Position numbers and translations under genes: made by a program. This document shows, in pieces, positions 11,557-25,514 of a stretch of DNA of 64,000 bases. Location: NCBI RefSeq assembly GCF_002234675.1, contig NC_019863.2, positions 2,222,609 to 2,286,608 on the forward strand, read 5' to 3'. How positions within the stretch are numbered: the first letter of the stretch is position 1; the number at the start of each line of letters is the position of its first letter. Source of the DNA: Oryzias latipes (taxonomy: Eukaryota; Chordata; Actinopteri; Beloniformes; Adrianichthyidae). The notes under the pieces were generated by a model. It did no database searches and was not told the origin of the DNA. It saw only the letters and a list, made by a program, of their open reading frames with translations.

Positions 11557-12420
11557 GTTCGACGCTTCAAAAATAATAACTCCACTTCAACAGGGAGAAA
11601 AAATGTTAATTTAACACACCTGTTGACGTCAGGTGAACGACTCAAACGAGACGAGTGGACGACAGTCCGTGGAAACGGCGCCTCGTCTGGGGGAGCCGTG
11701 GGATCCGACTAACGCAGCTAGCTAGTTTGACTGAGTCCAACAACCGGAGCGTCGTTTCACCGGCAAGCTGGCCGCCTTTTCATCTTGTTTTCGATATTTA
11801 TTTATTTTTTGTTTGTTTTCTTGTTTATGTTTTTTTATCGACACAAACTGAGACCGAGGCGCTTAGTTTATCGACAGCTGCAACCAGCAGTAAGCTAGCT
11901 CTGCGACCGCGTCGAGCAGCAGCAGCGCCGCTAGCCTGAAGGCATCTCCAGCCCGTCCCGAGCCTGGCCTGGGACAAAAATCATACTTTCACGGAAACAG
12001 TCCCCCCCACCACCACCACCTCCTCACGGCCATGCAGCACCAGCGTCTACGGAACAACCGGATGTTATTCTCACGCATACATACAGCCTGAACGCCGCTC
12101 TGCCCGCTGCCGCTGCGAAGAAAAACATGCGAAATAGGAAGCTATGGGTCGGAAAAACCCGCCGACATGTTTCTTCCGACCCAGCACGACGAGACCGACG
12201 AATCTGTTTTCTCCCTGCGGGAACGGAGATGCGGAAAACGGGCAGCTGTGCCGCAGGGCGAGGTGTGTCCCGACCGAATCACTGCGCCGCGCTCAGAGGC
12301 AGGGCAAAAACAAATCACAGCAAAACAGAAAGCCGACCAAGTTAGCAGTGGGTGGGTCCAGGCCGCCGAAGAGGCGCATGGGAAATGTAGTTCCTTCTTA
12401 AAAAACACCATCTCACAGCC
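11557..12420. promoter_or_regulatory. CpG-rich promoter and 5' UTR region of dstyk
   Basis: CpG density rises sharply upstream of the dstyk start, with GC-rich sequence at about 11640-12400, unlike the AT-rich flanks. Open frames on both strands here follow from the composition. No TATA box is evident. The true transcription start, and any divergent transcript to the right, cannot be placed from sequence alone. Confidence 0.6.
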
Positions 12421-12449
12421 TCTTACATGTTTTTGTAACCAGTTTGCAT

Positions 12450-13240
12450 TCAGAAGATCAAAATCAGTTTTTAAAGTCATTGTGTAAACGTCTTTTATCT
12501 TTTATCAGAAAGTGTTATTTATCTGGTTTTCAGAAATCTGATAATCACACCTAGATTTCTACCTAAACAATCTTTTTTTTACATGCATAACATTTTTTTT
12601 ACACATTTATCTGATTTGATTTAAGCTTTTGATGTTTTTCAAACCTAAGCATGAATGAAAAAAAGAAGGAAGTAAACCGAATCACTGCAAATGTCACAGA
12701 CCGAGGTCAGATGCTGCATGAAAAACATGTTTTGTCTTCACAGAATATGATGAAAACATAAATACACGATAAATGAAAGAAAATATCATAAATTCACGCA
12801 GCAAACATTTTTTAAACTGAGACCAAATGACAATGAACCTCCTAAGTTATCGTGGTCCGACGGCATCCTCGGACGGTGGTGGGAGTCTGTGCTGACCAAC
12901 CCGCCGGGATGTTTCCAAACATCTTTGATCCGTCTCCATCTTTAAACACCCACTCTGATGACAATTGTCTCTTGCTTTTTCTACTTTGTTTCTATTGTTT
13001 CTACTAGATTTTTCTGATGGTGGGGACATATATATATCTATAAGGCAAAATGAATCTTAAAAGTCCATTTCTGAGTAAGTTTTTATTTACATTGTTGTGA
13101 ATATTGACTGTATAAGAGAACTGGACTGAGCCCCCCCCCCCGTGTTTCAAACAGGAAGTGCCCGCTGGTTCCAAGAAGCCAAAATCCCACAGACTTTCAC
13201 AGAGAAACAAACAGCTGTTAGTCATTCTATTTGTCGTCAT
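12450..13240. other. Intergenic, nothing recognised
   Basis: The sequence is AT-rich, with a C-run at about 13131-13140. It has no coding exon or clear repeat terminus. Confidence 0.5.
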
Positions 13241-13242
13241 TG

Positions 13243-14035
13243 ACTACAAGCATTGAGCACCACGATCCCCTCGAAACGGGTTTCCAAACTCTCCGCTCAG
13301 GGTTTAGAGAAGTCCATCTGCAACAACATATGGGACTTCTTCACCTCCAGGCCCCAAGCGGAGAGAATCAGCACATGTCCTCAGTGCTGGCACACCCCAG
13401 GGCTGTGTACGCAGCCCACTCAGTTACGCCTATTCACCTATGACCGCACTGCCAGGCACAGCTCCAACATCATCCTAAAGATTGCTGATGACACCCACAT
13501 AATTGGTCTCATCACCCAAAACGATCAGAGCGCCTACAGAGATGAGGGGACATCAAAGGCTAGCAGGTGTCAGGGACATAACCTCTCTCTTTTTTTTTCT
13601 TTTCATTTTTATCTTTATTCAGCTTTTAAAGAGTTACAAGTATACAAATTACAATGCATCTTATAACTATGGTTAATTTACATTCACATGAACTCAGCAT
13701 ACCAAACTTAAGGCCATTATGCATACAAGCTAAATTTTTGATAAAGATTTTGAAGACTTTTCCATCTGCTACCTCCTGGTAGACGATACAGGAACCTGTC
13801 TGCACACAAAATGACTCAGGGACAGTTATTACCCCCAAGCTGTCAGACTGCTGAACTCCTGAAAGTACTTTCAATACTGTAACTCTACATATTCCCTGTG
13901 TTTTATCAAATTTTATTATTTTTTACATCTCTGTATTTTTGCAAGGTACGATAGTACTGCTGTTGCATCCTATGAGTAACCTTTGACCTTGTGTTGATTC
14001 TGAATATAACGAATAAAGGTTCATTTATTCTGTTC
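13243..14035 (+). mobile_element. Broken L2/CR1-like LINE, 3' part
   Basis: The plus-strand frame around 13440-13550 reads YDRTARHSSNIILKIADDTH then IIGLITQNDQSAYRDE, the reverse-transcriptase region around the usual FADD motif (here IADD). Upstream, LEKSICNNIWDFFTSRPQAE fits the preceding RT segment. The frame is then lost, with a low-complexity stretch at 13585-13750. From about 13757 the 3' end follows (cagactgctgaactcctga). It finishes with an aataaagg tail at about 14012-14030 that leads straight into TTCA repeats. It is dead and 5'-truncated. Confidence 0.75.
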
Positions 14036-17000
14036 ACTCGAGCATTCATGTGTTTATTCATTCATTTGTTTGTTCATTTATTCATTCGTTCATTTATTCA
14101 TTCATTCATTTATTCATTCGTTCATTTATTTATTTGTTCTTTCATTCATTTATTTATTCATTTATTCATTCATTCATTTATTCATTCGTTCATTTATTCA
14201 TTCATTCATTCATCCATTTATTCATTTATTCATTTATTTAATCATTTATCTATTCATTCATTCTATCTATTCATTCATTTATACATTAATTCATTCAATC
14301 ATTCATTCATATGTCATTCATATATCATTGATTTATTTTTTCATTCATTTGTTCATTTGTTCATTCATTTATTCAATAATTCATTCATTCAATTATTTAT
14401 GCATTCATTCGTTTATTCATTCATTCATTCATTCATTCATTCATTTATTCATTAAGTCATTTATTCATTCATTCATTCATTCATTTATTCATTCATTCAT
14501 TCATTCATTCATTCATTTGTTCATTCATTCATTCATTTATTCATTCATTTATTCATTCATTCATTTATTCATTCATTTATTCATTCATTCATTTGTTCAT
14601 TTATTAATTTGTTCTTTCATTCATTTATTCATTCATTCATTCGTTTATTTATTTATTCATTTATTCAATCATTTATCCATTCATTCATTTATACATTAAT
14701 TAATACAATCATTCATTCATTTATCATTTGTTTATTCATTTATTCATTCATTCATTTATGCATTCATTCATTAATGTTTTCATTCATTTGTTCATTCATT
14801 TATTCAATAATTCATTCATTCATTCCTTCATTCATTCATTCATTCATTCATTTGTTCATTTATTCATTTGTTCTTTCAATCATTTATTCATTCATTCATT
14901 CGATCATTTATTCACTCGTTCATTTATTAATATGTTCATATATTCATTTATCCATTCATTCATTCATGTTTTCATTTATTCAATCATTGATCATTCATTC
15001 ATTTATACATTAATTCATTCAATCATTTGTTCATTTATTCATTTATTCATTCATTTATTCGTTCATTTGTTCATTCATTTAATTATTAGTTTATTCATTC
15101 ATTTATTTATTCATTTGTTTATTCATTTATTTACTCATTCATTTTTTTTTTATTCATTTGTTCATTATTTCATTCATTTATTCATATATTCATTTATCCA
15201 TTCAATCATTCATTTATTCAATCATTTATCCATTCATTCATTTATACATTGATTCATTCAATCATTTTTTCATTTATTCATTTGTTCATTAATTCATTCG
15301 TTCATTTGTTCATTCATTTAATCATTAGTTTATTCATTCGTTTATTTATTCATTCATTCATTTATCATGTCTTTATTCATTCATTCATTTATTCATTCAT
15401 TCATTTTTTCATTCATTTACTCAACAATTCATTCATTCATTCCTTTATTTAGTCATTCATTCATTCATTTATTCATTTTTTCATTTGTTCATTTATTCAT
15501 TTGTTCTTTCATTCATTTATTCATTCATTCATTCAATCATGTATTCACTCGTTCATTTATTAATGTTCATATATTCATTTATCCATTCATTCATTCATGT
15601 ATTCATTTATTCAATCATTGATCATTCATTCATTTATACATTAATTCATTCAATCATTTGTTTATTTATTCATTCATTCATTCGTTCATTTGTTCATTCA
15701 TTTAATCATTAATTTATTCATTCATTTATTTATTCATTTGTTTATTCATTCTTTCATTCATTTATTCATTTGTTTATTTATTCTCTAATTTATTCATTCA
15801 TTTATTCATTCATTCATTTATTTTTTCATTCATTTATTCATTTGTTTATTCATTTACTCATTCATTTATTCATTTGTTTATTTATTCTCTCATTTATTCA
15901 TTCATTCATTCATTTATTCATTCATTCATTTATTTTTTTCATTTATTTGTTCATTCATTTATACATTAATTCATTCAATCATTTGTTCATTTATACATTA
16001 ATTCATTCAATCATTTGTTCATTTATTCATTCATTCATTCGTTCATTTGTTCATTCATTTAATCATTAATTTATTCATTCATTTATTTATTCATTTGTTT
16101 ATTCATTCTTTCATTCATTTATTCATTTGTTTATTTATTCTCTCATTTATTCATTCATTCATTTATTCATTCATTCATTTATTTTTTCATTCATTTATTC
16201 ATTTATTTATTCATTTACTCATTCATTTATTCATTTGTTTATTTATTCTCTCATTTATTCATTCATTCATTCATTTATTCATTCATTCATTTATTTTTTT
16301 CATTCATTTGTTCATTTGTTCATTCATTTATTCATATATTCATTTATCCATTCAATCATTCATTTATTCAATCATTTATCCATATATTCATTGATACATT
16401 AATTAATTCAATCATTTGTTCATTTATTCATTTATTCATTCATTCATTCGTTCATTTGTTCATTCATTTAATCATTAGTTTATTTATTCATTTATTTATT
16501 CATTTATTCATTCATTTACTCATTCATTTATTTATTTTTTCATTCATTTGTTCATTTGTTCATTTATTTATACATTAATTCATTCAATCATTTGTTCATT
16601 TATTCATTTATTCATTTATTCATTTATTCATTTGTTCATTCATTCATTCGTTCATTTGTTCATTCATTTAATCATGAGTTTATTCATTCATTTATTTATC
16701 ATTTGTTTATTTATTCATTCATTTATTCATTCATTCATTTTTTCATTTATGCATTCATTCATTTATGTTTTCATTCATTTGTTCATTCATTTATTCAACA
16801 ATTCATTCATTCATTCCTTTATTCAGTCATTCATTCATTTATTCATTTGTTCATTTGTTCATTTATTCATTTGTTCTTAAATTCATTTATTCATTCATTC
16901 ATTCAATCATTTATTCACTCGTTCATTTATTAATGTTCATATATTCATTTATCCATTCATTCATTCATGTATTCATTTATTCAATCATTGATCATTCATT

Positions 17001-20000
17001 CATTTATACATTAATTCATTCAATCATTTGTTCATTTATTCATTCATTCATTCGTTCAATTTGTTCATTCATTTAATCATTAATTTATTCATTTATTTAT
17101 TCATTTATTTGTTTATTCGTTCATTCATTTATTTATTCATTTGTTTATTTATTCTCTCATTTATTCATTCATTCATTTATTCATTCATTCATTTATTTTT
17201 TCATTCATTTGTTTATTTGTTCATTAATTTATTCATATATTCATTTATCCATTCAATCATTCATTTATTCAATCATTTATCCATATATTCATTGATACAT
17301 TAATTCATTCAATCATTTGTTCATTTATTCATTTATTAATTTGTTCATTCATTCATTCGTTTATTTGTTTATTCATTTAATCATTAGTTTATTCATTCAT
17401 TTATTTATTCATTCATTTATTCATTTGTTTATTCATTCTCTCATTTATTCATTTATTTATTCATTCATTCATTCATTCATTCATTCATTTATTCATTCAT
17501 TCATTTATTCATTCATTTATTCTTTCATTCATTCATTCATTCATTCATTCATTTATTCATTCGTTCATTTATTCATTCATTTATTCATTCGTTCATTCAT
17601 TCATTTATTCATTCATTAATTGATTCAATCATTCGTTTATTAATTTTATTTATTCATTCATTCATTTATTCCTTCATTCATTTATTCATTCATTTATTCA
17701 TTCTTTCATTTATTCATTCATTCATTCATTCGTTCGTTCATTTATTCATTCATTCATTTATTCATTCATTTATTCATTCATTCATTCATTCATTCATTTA
17801 TTCATTCATTTATTCATTCATTCATTCCTTTATTTAGTCATTCATTCATTCATTTATTCATTTTTTCATTTGTTCATTTATTCATTTGTTCTTTCATTCA
17901 TTTATTCATTCATTCATTCAATCATGTATTCACTCGTTCATTTATTAATGTTCATATATTCATTTATCCATTCATTCATTCATGTATTCATTTATTCAAT
18001 CATTGATCATTCATTCATTTATACATTAATTCATTCAATCATTTGTTTATTTATTCATTCATTCATTCGTTCATTTGTTCATTCATTTAATCATTAATTT
18101 ATTCATTCATTTATTTATTCATTTGTTTATTCATTCTTTCATTCATTTATTCATTTGTTTATTTATTCTCTCATTTATTCATTCATTCATTCATTTATTC
18201 ATTCATTCATTTATTTTTTCATTCATTTATTCATTTGTTTATTCATTTACTCATTCATTTATTCATTTGTTTATTTATTCTCTCATTTATTCATTCATTC
18301 ATTCATTTATTCATTCATTCTTTTTTTTTTTCATTCATTTGTTCATTTGTTCATTCATTTATTCATATATTCATTTATCCATTCAATCATTCATTTATTC
18401 AATCATTTATCCATATATTCATTGATACATTAATTAATTCAATCATTTGTTTATTTATTCATTTATTCATTCATTCATTCGTTCATTTGTTCATTCATTT
18501 AATCATTAGTTTATTCATTCATTTATTTATTCATTTATTCATTCATTTACTCATTCATTTATTTATTTTTTCATTCATTTGTTCATTCATTTATACATTA
18601 ATTCATTCAATCATTTGTTCATTTATACATTAATTCATTCAATCATTTGTTCATTTATTCATTCATTCATTCGTTCATTTGTTCATTCATTTAATCATTA
18701 ATTTATTCATTCATTTATTTATTCATTTGTTTATTCATTCTTTCATTCATTTATTCATTTGTTTATTTATTCTCTCATTTATTCATTCATTCATTTATTC
18801 ATTCATTCATTTATTTTTTCATTCATTTATTCATTTATTTATTCATTTACTCATTCATTTATTCATTTGTTTATTTATTCTCTCATTTATTCATTCATTC
18901 ATTCATTTATTCATTCATTCATTTATTTTTTTCATTTATTTATTCATTTATTCATTCATTTACTCATTCATTTATTTATTTTTTCATTCATTTGTTCATT
19001 TGTTCATTCATTTATACATTAATTCATTCAATCATTTGTTCATTTATTCATTTATTCATTTATTCATTTATTCATTTATTCATTTGTTCATTCATTCATT
19101 CGTTCATTTGTTCATTCATTTAATCATGAGTTTATTCATTCATTTATTTATCATTTGTTTATTTATTCATTCATTTATTCATTCATTCATTTTTTCATTT
19201 ATGCATTCATTCATTTATGTTTTCATTCATTTGTTCATTCATTTATTCAACAATTCATTCATTCATTCCTTTATTCAGTCATTCATTCATTTATTCATTT
19301 GTTCATTTGTTCATTTATTCATTTGTTCTTAAATTCATTTATTCATTCATTCATTCAATCATTTATTCACTCGTTCATTTATTAATGTTCATATATTCAT
19401 TTATCCATTCATTCATTCATGTATTCATTTATTCAATCATTGATCATTCATTCATTTATACATTAATTCATTCAATCATTTGTTCATTTATTCATTCATT
19501 CATTCGTTCAATTTGTTCATTCATTTAATCATTAATTTATTCATTTATTTATTCATTTATTTGTTTATTCGTTCATTCATTTATTTATTCATTTGTTTAT
19601 TTATTCTCTCATTTATTCATTCATTCATTTATTCATTCATTCATTTATTTTTTCATTCATTTGTTTATTTGTTCATTAATTTATTCATATATTCATTTAT
19701 CCATTCAATCATTCATTTATTCAATCATTTATCCATATATTCATTGATACATTAATTCATTCAATCATTTGTTCATTTATTCATTTATTAATTTGTTCAT
19801 TCATTCATTCGTTTATTTGTTTATTCATTTAATCATTAGTTTATTCATTCATTTATTTATTCATTCATTTATTCATTTGTTTATTCATTCTCTCATTTAT
19901 TCATTTATTTATTCATTCATTCATTCATTCATTCATTCATTTATTCATTCATTCATTTATTCATTCATTTATTCTTTCATTCATTCATTCATTCATTCAT

Positions 20001-23000
20001 TCATTCATTCATTTATTCATTCGTTCATTTATTCATTCATTTATTCATTCGTTCATTCATTCATTTATTCATTCATTAATTGATTCAATCATTCGTTTAT
20101 TAATTTTATTTATTCATTCATTCATTTATTCCTTCATTCATTTATTCATTCATTTATTCATTCTTTCATTTATTCATTCATTCATTCATTCGTTCGTTCA
20201 TTTATTCATTCATTCATTTATTCATTCATTTATTCATTCATTCATTCATTCATTCATTTATTCATTCATTTATTCATTCATTCATTCCTTTATTTAGTCA
20301 TTCATTCATTCATTTATTCATTTTTTCATTTGTTCATTTATTCATTTGTTCTTTCATTCATTTATTCATTCATTCATTCAATCATGTATTCACTCGTTCA
20401 TTTATTAATGTTCATATATTCATTTATCCATTCATTCATTCATGTATTCATTTATTCAATCATTGATCATTCATTCATTTATACATTAATTCATTCAATC
20501 ATTTGTTTATTTATTCATTCATTCATTCGTTCATTTGTTCATTCATTTAATCATTAATTTATTCATTCATTTATTTATTCATTTGTTTATTCATTCTTTC
20601 ATTCATTTATTCATTTGTTTATTTATTCTCTCATTTATTCATTCATTCATTCATTTATTCATTCATTCATTTATTTTTTCATTCATTTATTCATTTGTTT
20701 ATTCATTTACTCATTCATTTATTCATTTGTTTATTTATTCTCTCATTTATTCATTCATTCATTCATTTATTCATTCATTCTTTTTTTTTTTTCATTCATT
20801 TGTTCATTTGTTCATTCATTTATTCATATATTCATTTATCCATTCAATCATTCATTTATTCAATCATTTATCCATATATTCATTGATACATTAATTAATT
20901 CAATCATTTGTTTATTTATTCATTTATTCATTCATTCATTCGTTCATTTGTTCATTCATTTAATCATTAGTTTATTCATTCATTTATTTATTCATTTATT
21001 CATTCATTTACTCATTCATTTATTTATTTTTTCATTCATTTGTTCATTCATTTATACATTAATTCATTCAATCATTTGTTCATTTATACATTAATTCATT
21101 CAATCATTTGTTCATTTATTCATTCATTCATTCGTTCATTTGTTCATTCATTTAATCATTAATTTATTCATTCATTTATTTATTCATTTGTTTATTCATT
21201 CTTTCATTCATTTATTCATTTGTTTATTTATTCTCTCATTTATTCATTCATTCATTTATTCATTCATTCATTTATTTTTTCATTCATTTATTCATTTATT
21301 TATTCATTTACTCATTCATTTATTCATTTGTTTATTTATTCTCTCATTTATTCATTCATTCATTCATTTATTCATTCATTCATTTATTTTTTTCATTCAT
21401 TTGTTCATTTGTTCATTCATTTATTCATATATTCATTTATCCATTCAATCATTCATTTATTCAATCATTTATCCATATATTCATTGATACATTAATTAAT
21501 TCAATCATTTGTTCATTTATTCATTTATTCATTCATTCATTCGTTCATTTGTTCATTCATTTAATCATTAGTTTATTTATTCATTTATTTATTCATTTAT
21601 TCATTCATTTACTCATTCATTTATTTATTTTTTCATTCATTTGTTCATTTGTTCATTCATTTATACATTAATTCATTCAATCATTTGTTCATTTATTCAT
21701 TTATTCATTTATTCATTTATTCATTTGTTCATTCATTCATTCGTTCATTTGTTCATTCATTTAATCATGAGTTTATTCATTCATTTATTTATCATTTGTT
21801 TATTTATTCATTCATTTATTCATTCATTCATTTTTTCATTTATGCATTCATTCATTTATGTTTTCATTCATTTGTTCATTCATTTATTCAACAATTCATT
21901 CATTCATTCCTTTATTCAGTCATTCATTCATTTATTCATTTGTTCATTTGTTCATTTATTCATTTGTTCTTAAATTCATTTATTCATTCATTCATTCAAT
22001 CATTTATTCACTCGTTCATTTATTAATGTTCATATATTCATTTATCCATTCATTCATTCATGTATTCATTTATTCAATCATTGATCATTCATTCATTTAT
22101 ACATTAATTCATTCAATCATTTGTTCATTTATTCATTCATTCATTCGTTCAATTTGTTCATTCATTTAATCATTAATTTATTCATTTATTTATTCATTTA
22201 TTTGTTTATTCGTTCATTCATTTATTTATTCATTTGTTTATTTATTCTCTCATTTATTCATTCATTCATTTATTCATTCATTCATTTATTTTTTCATTCA
22301 TTTGTTTATTTGTTCATTAATTTATTCATATATTCATTTATCCATTCAATCATTCATTTATTCAATCATTTATCCATATATTCATTGATACATTAATTCA
22401 TTCAATCATTTGTTCATTTATTCATTTATTAATTTGTTCATTCATTCATTCGTTTATTTGTTTATTCATTTAATCATTAGTTTATTCATTCATTTATTTA
22501 TTCATTCATTTATTCATTTGTTTATTCATTCTCTCATTTATTCATTTATTTATTCATTCATTCATTCATTCATTCATTTATTCATTCATTCATTTATTCA
22601 TTCATTTATTCTTTCATTCATTCATTCATTCATTCATTTATTCATTCGTTCATTTATTCATTCATTTATTCATTCGTTCATTCATTCATTTATTCATTCA
22701 TTAATTGATTCAATCATTCGTTTATTAATTTTATTTATTCATTCATTCATTTATTCCTTCATTCATTTATTCATTCATTTATTCATTCTTTCATTTATTC
22801 ATTCATTCATTCATTCGTTCGTTCATTTATTCATTCATTCATTTATTCATTCATTTATTCATTCATTCATTCATTCATTTATTCATTCATTTATTCATTC
22901 ATTCATTCATTCATTCATTCATTTTTTCATTCATTCATTCATTTATTCATTCGTTCATTTTATTCATTCATTCATTGATTCCTTTGTTTATTCATTAATT

Positions 23001-23130
23001 CATTGATTCATTCATTCATTCATTCATTTTTTCATTCATTCATTTATTCATTCGTTCATTTATTCATTCATTTGTTTATTCAGTCATTCATTTATTCATT
23101 CATTCATTTATTCATTCATTCGTTTGCTCA
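14036..23130. repeat. Giant TTCA-type satellite (about 9.1 kb) with higher-order units
   Basis: The array is built from tetranucleotides: mainly TTCA, with TTTA, TTTG, TTCG and TTAA variants. Landmarks recur at fixed spacing. 'caacaattc' lies near 16798, 19250 and 21891; 'taattttatt' near 17641, 20101 and 22725; a long T-run near 18320 and 20781. So at least three higher-order units of about 2.4-2.6 kb lie in tandem, preceded by a more diverged section (14036-15440). Long stretches of the second and third units look nearly identical, for example 17821-18300 versus 20281-20760. The repeat has no stop in any plus-strand frame, so it yields many false Phe-Ile-His-Ser reading frames. Confidence 0.97.
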
Positions 23131-23640
23131 TTAGTATTCTTACTAATTTTTTTGTTCATTAGACTCTATGTGTTTGTAAACTTTAAATAAACTGATAATG
23201 GACTCAAACATGTAAACTGACAGATGTTTTTGTTGATCAGAATTCTAAAGTTCATGAAACACGTCCAAAGTCGGACCTTTGATAATCATGTTAGATTGCT
23301 GTCTAATTTTTAGGATCCCATGCACTTCTAACAAAAAACTATGTTAGACTTTTTTATTTTTACTCCCCAATTATTTTTCTGAAGAATACTTTGCCTGCCC
23401 ACACTAATACATCTGCTGTATGTGGTCTAAAATGGCAAATGCACAATATCAAGTTTATATTCAACGCCTGTAAAAGGTTCCTTTACTTTTTCTTTTTTTG
23501 CTTATTCTTATTGAACTAAGTTTTACTGTCCTTTAAACTTTATTCAATATCAGGTTTAGCAGACAATTACTAAGGAAAGCATTTAATTTACCAAACATGG
23601 TCCTGAAAGCATTTTCTTTGTGTCATGACAGAATGTAGGC
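23131..23640. other. Right flank of the satellite, nothing recognised
   Basis: The sequence is AT-rich and unique-looking. The last degenerate TTCATT motifs end near 23165. Confidence 0.5.
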
Positions 23641-23642
23641 AG

Positions 23643-24107
23643 TGATATCTATGCCAACACGTTGACACAAAACTTTCTAAGTTGCAAATGAAAATATTTA
23701 ATATCTGCTTTCACATTTTGTTTGCTTTCAAATTTATTTTTTGTTTGCTTTAAAAAACTTTTTTACACTTTTTTTTTAGCTTTCAAATTTAATTTTCTTT
23801 TTTGAAAAATTTCCTTGCGTTTGATGGCAGCTTTGACACAGTAAAATGAACCAAATAAGCAAAATATAAGACAAAATGCATGCAAAAAAACTGTTTTGCA
23901 AACAGAAAAGTATTGTTTGAAAAAAAAAATTGAGAGCAAAAAAAAATTTGAAAGCAAAAAAAGGTTAAAAGATAGATTTCTTGAAATAAAAAAAAACCTG
24001 AAAGCCGACAAAAAATTGAAAGCAAAAAGTAAATTTTTTTGAAAGCAGATATTTAATACTTTCATTTGCAACTGAGAACGTTTTGTGTGCAACATGGTGG
24101 CATAAAT
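23643..24107. mobile_element. Foldback/MITE palindrome
   Basis: The left arm (gtgatatctatgccaacacg ... ttgcaaatgaaaatatttaa) is matched by the inverted right arm ending at 24107 (reverse complement gtgatatttatgccaccatg ... ttgcaaatgaaagtattaaa). The arms are at least 75 bp. The centre is A/T-run-rich (tgctttcaaatt and its complement), so nearly the whole element could form a hairpin. It has no coding content. Confidence 0.8.
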
Positions 24108-24109
24108 AT

Positions 24110-25105
24110 CACTCCATAAGGAAGCAGCTCCAGAAAACGTTCAGCTGGAAAATTGATGGGCTCCCTCTTGTGGCGTTTTAAGGGATTACATAAACATTCG
24201 ACCATTTGAATGAGCTTCATCCGCCTTTAGGGAACAGAGTGGTGTCTGTCATTCATCTATTATCTATATTTAAATTTAAAAAAAAGAGTTGAATGAAAAT
24301 GAAGACATGTGCAGACGTGTGAGCTTTCTGTCACAATTGTCTGATCATCTGGTTTTCAATTTTGTTTGGTAGGTCATGAATCAACGGACACTATTTTATT
24401 CCCAGAATTGAACAGAACTGACTTGGTTCCTGAGTTCAGTTTGCTCTTTGCCGTTGTGTTGCTCTGCCTGCATGAGTGAAGGGCCTCTGACGCTTCTCCC
24501 TGCCAAACTGACAGGCGGGCCCCTGAGAGGTTAGGGGTTAAAGAGACAACGTGTGAAGAAGCTGATCCGGATGAATCCAGCAAATGAAACAGGCAGCTTG
24601 CAGCCCCACTTTGGGTTTGTGATGCTCTTTGCTCCCTCATGTCAGAGTTGGATGTTTTTAGGTGGGTCTGAGGAAGCTAACCAGAGGATTTCTGTTTTTG
24701 GATTATTTTTCCTGTCATCCTTTTTGAATTTTAGTCAAGTAGAGAAAATGTGAGAAAGTAACATTTATAAACTTATAGATTTACTGTAAAGGAATATTAC
24801 TCGTAACACAAAACATTATTGAAGATGTCTACTCTTACTTTATAAGAATATTGAGTAATATTTCATTTTTCCCTTTTAACATTACCATTTGACAATTGGT
24901 TGTATTTTTTTTTTTATCTACACTCATCTGAAAGGCCTCCAGTGATTTTATTGATCCATAGCATCAAAATCTGCTGTCTATACACTTATAAAGACTTATA
25001 AAGTTTTTCCCTTTTTTAAACAACTCATATTAAATTATAAACCAGAACTAAGAAGGTTTTTGTTGTGTGATACTTTAAATAAAAATGTCGTTCACGTTGG
25101 TAAAT
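24110..25105. other. Intergenic, nothing recognised
   Basis: AT-rich sequence without supported genes. Short open frames near 24374-24753 have no recognisable similarity. Confidence 0.5.
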
Positions 25106-25108
25106 GCA

Positions 25109-25514
25109 GATATTGTCATGTGAGGGGGGAGGCTCGAGAGCCGCTTGGACCCAGAAGCAGAGGCGGGAGGCAAACAGTTCCAAGGCCAGGGGGTTTAATA
25201 AACAATCAAACAAAAGGCGCTGCAGAGCAGGATGACAAAACAAAAACCCAGTGGCGTGGCATGAAACATGGCATGAACGGACGAAGACACATGAAGACGT
25301 TAAACACACGACCAGAAGTTAATGGACCAGCACAAGAGGAAGGCAGAGACAAGACAGGTGAACACGATCAGGGCAGATGGGGACCAAAGGAAGTAAAGCA
25401 CAAGTAACAAGACAGGAAACCTTTCAAAATAAAACAGGAAACAGAACCAAACAAGACAGAACAAGAACTAAAAGGAAAAAACACGACACAACAAACTCAA
25501 ACCATGACAGATAT
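25109..25514. mobile_element. Solo LTR with 5-bp target duplication
   Basis: A 396-bp block (25114-25509) starts TGTCATG and ends CATGACA. It is flanked on both sides by gatat (25109-25113 and 25510-25514), the signature of an LTR retroelement insertion reduced to one LTR. A ttaataaac polyadenylation-like motif lies near 25195. There is no internal coding region. Confidence 0.8.

Noticed and set aside
12127-12487. Possible small gene divergent to dstyk in the CpG island
   Set aside because: Overlapping short frames on both strands with GC-driven composition and no recognisable domain.
13991-23006. Dozens of open frames rich in Phe-Ile-His-Ser, looking like hydrophobic repeat proteins
   Set aside because: ATTC repeats encode I-H-S-F in every plus-strand frame without stops; they are artefacts of the satellite.
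13991-23130. A CRISPR-like or telomeric array
   Set aside because: There are no spacers between repeats, the unit is 4 bp and the telomere motif TTAGGG is absent; this is eukaryotic satellite DNA.
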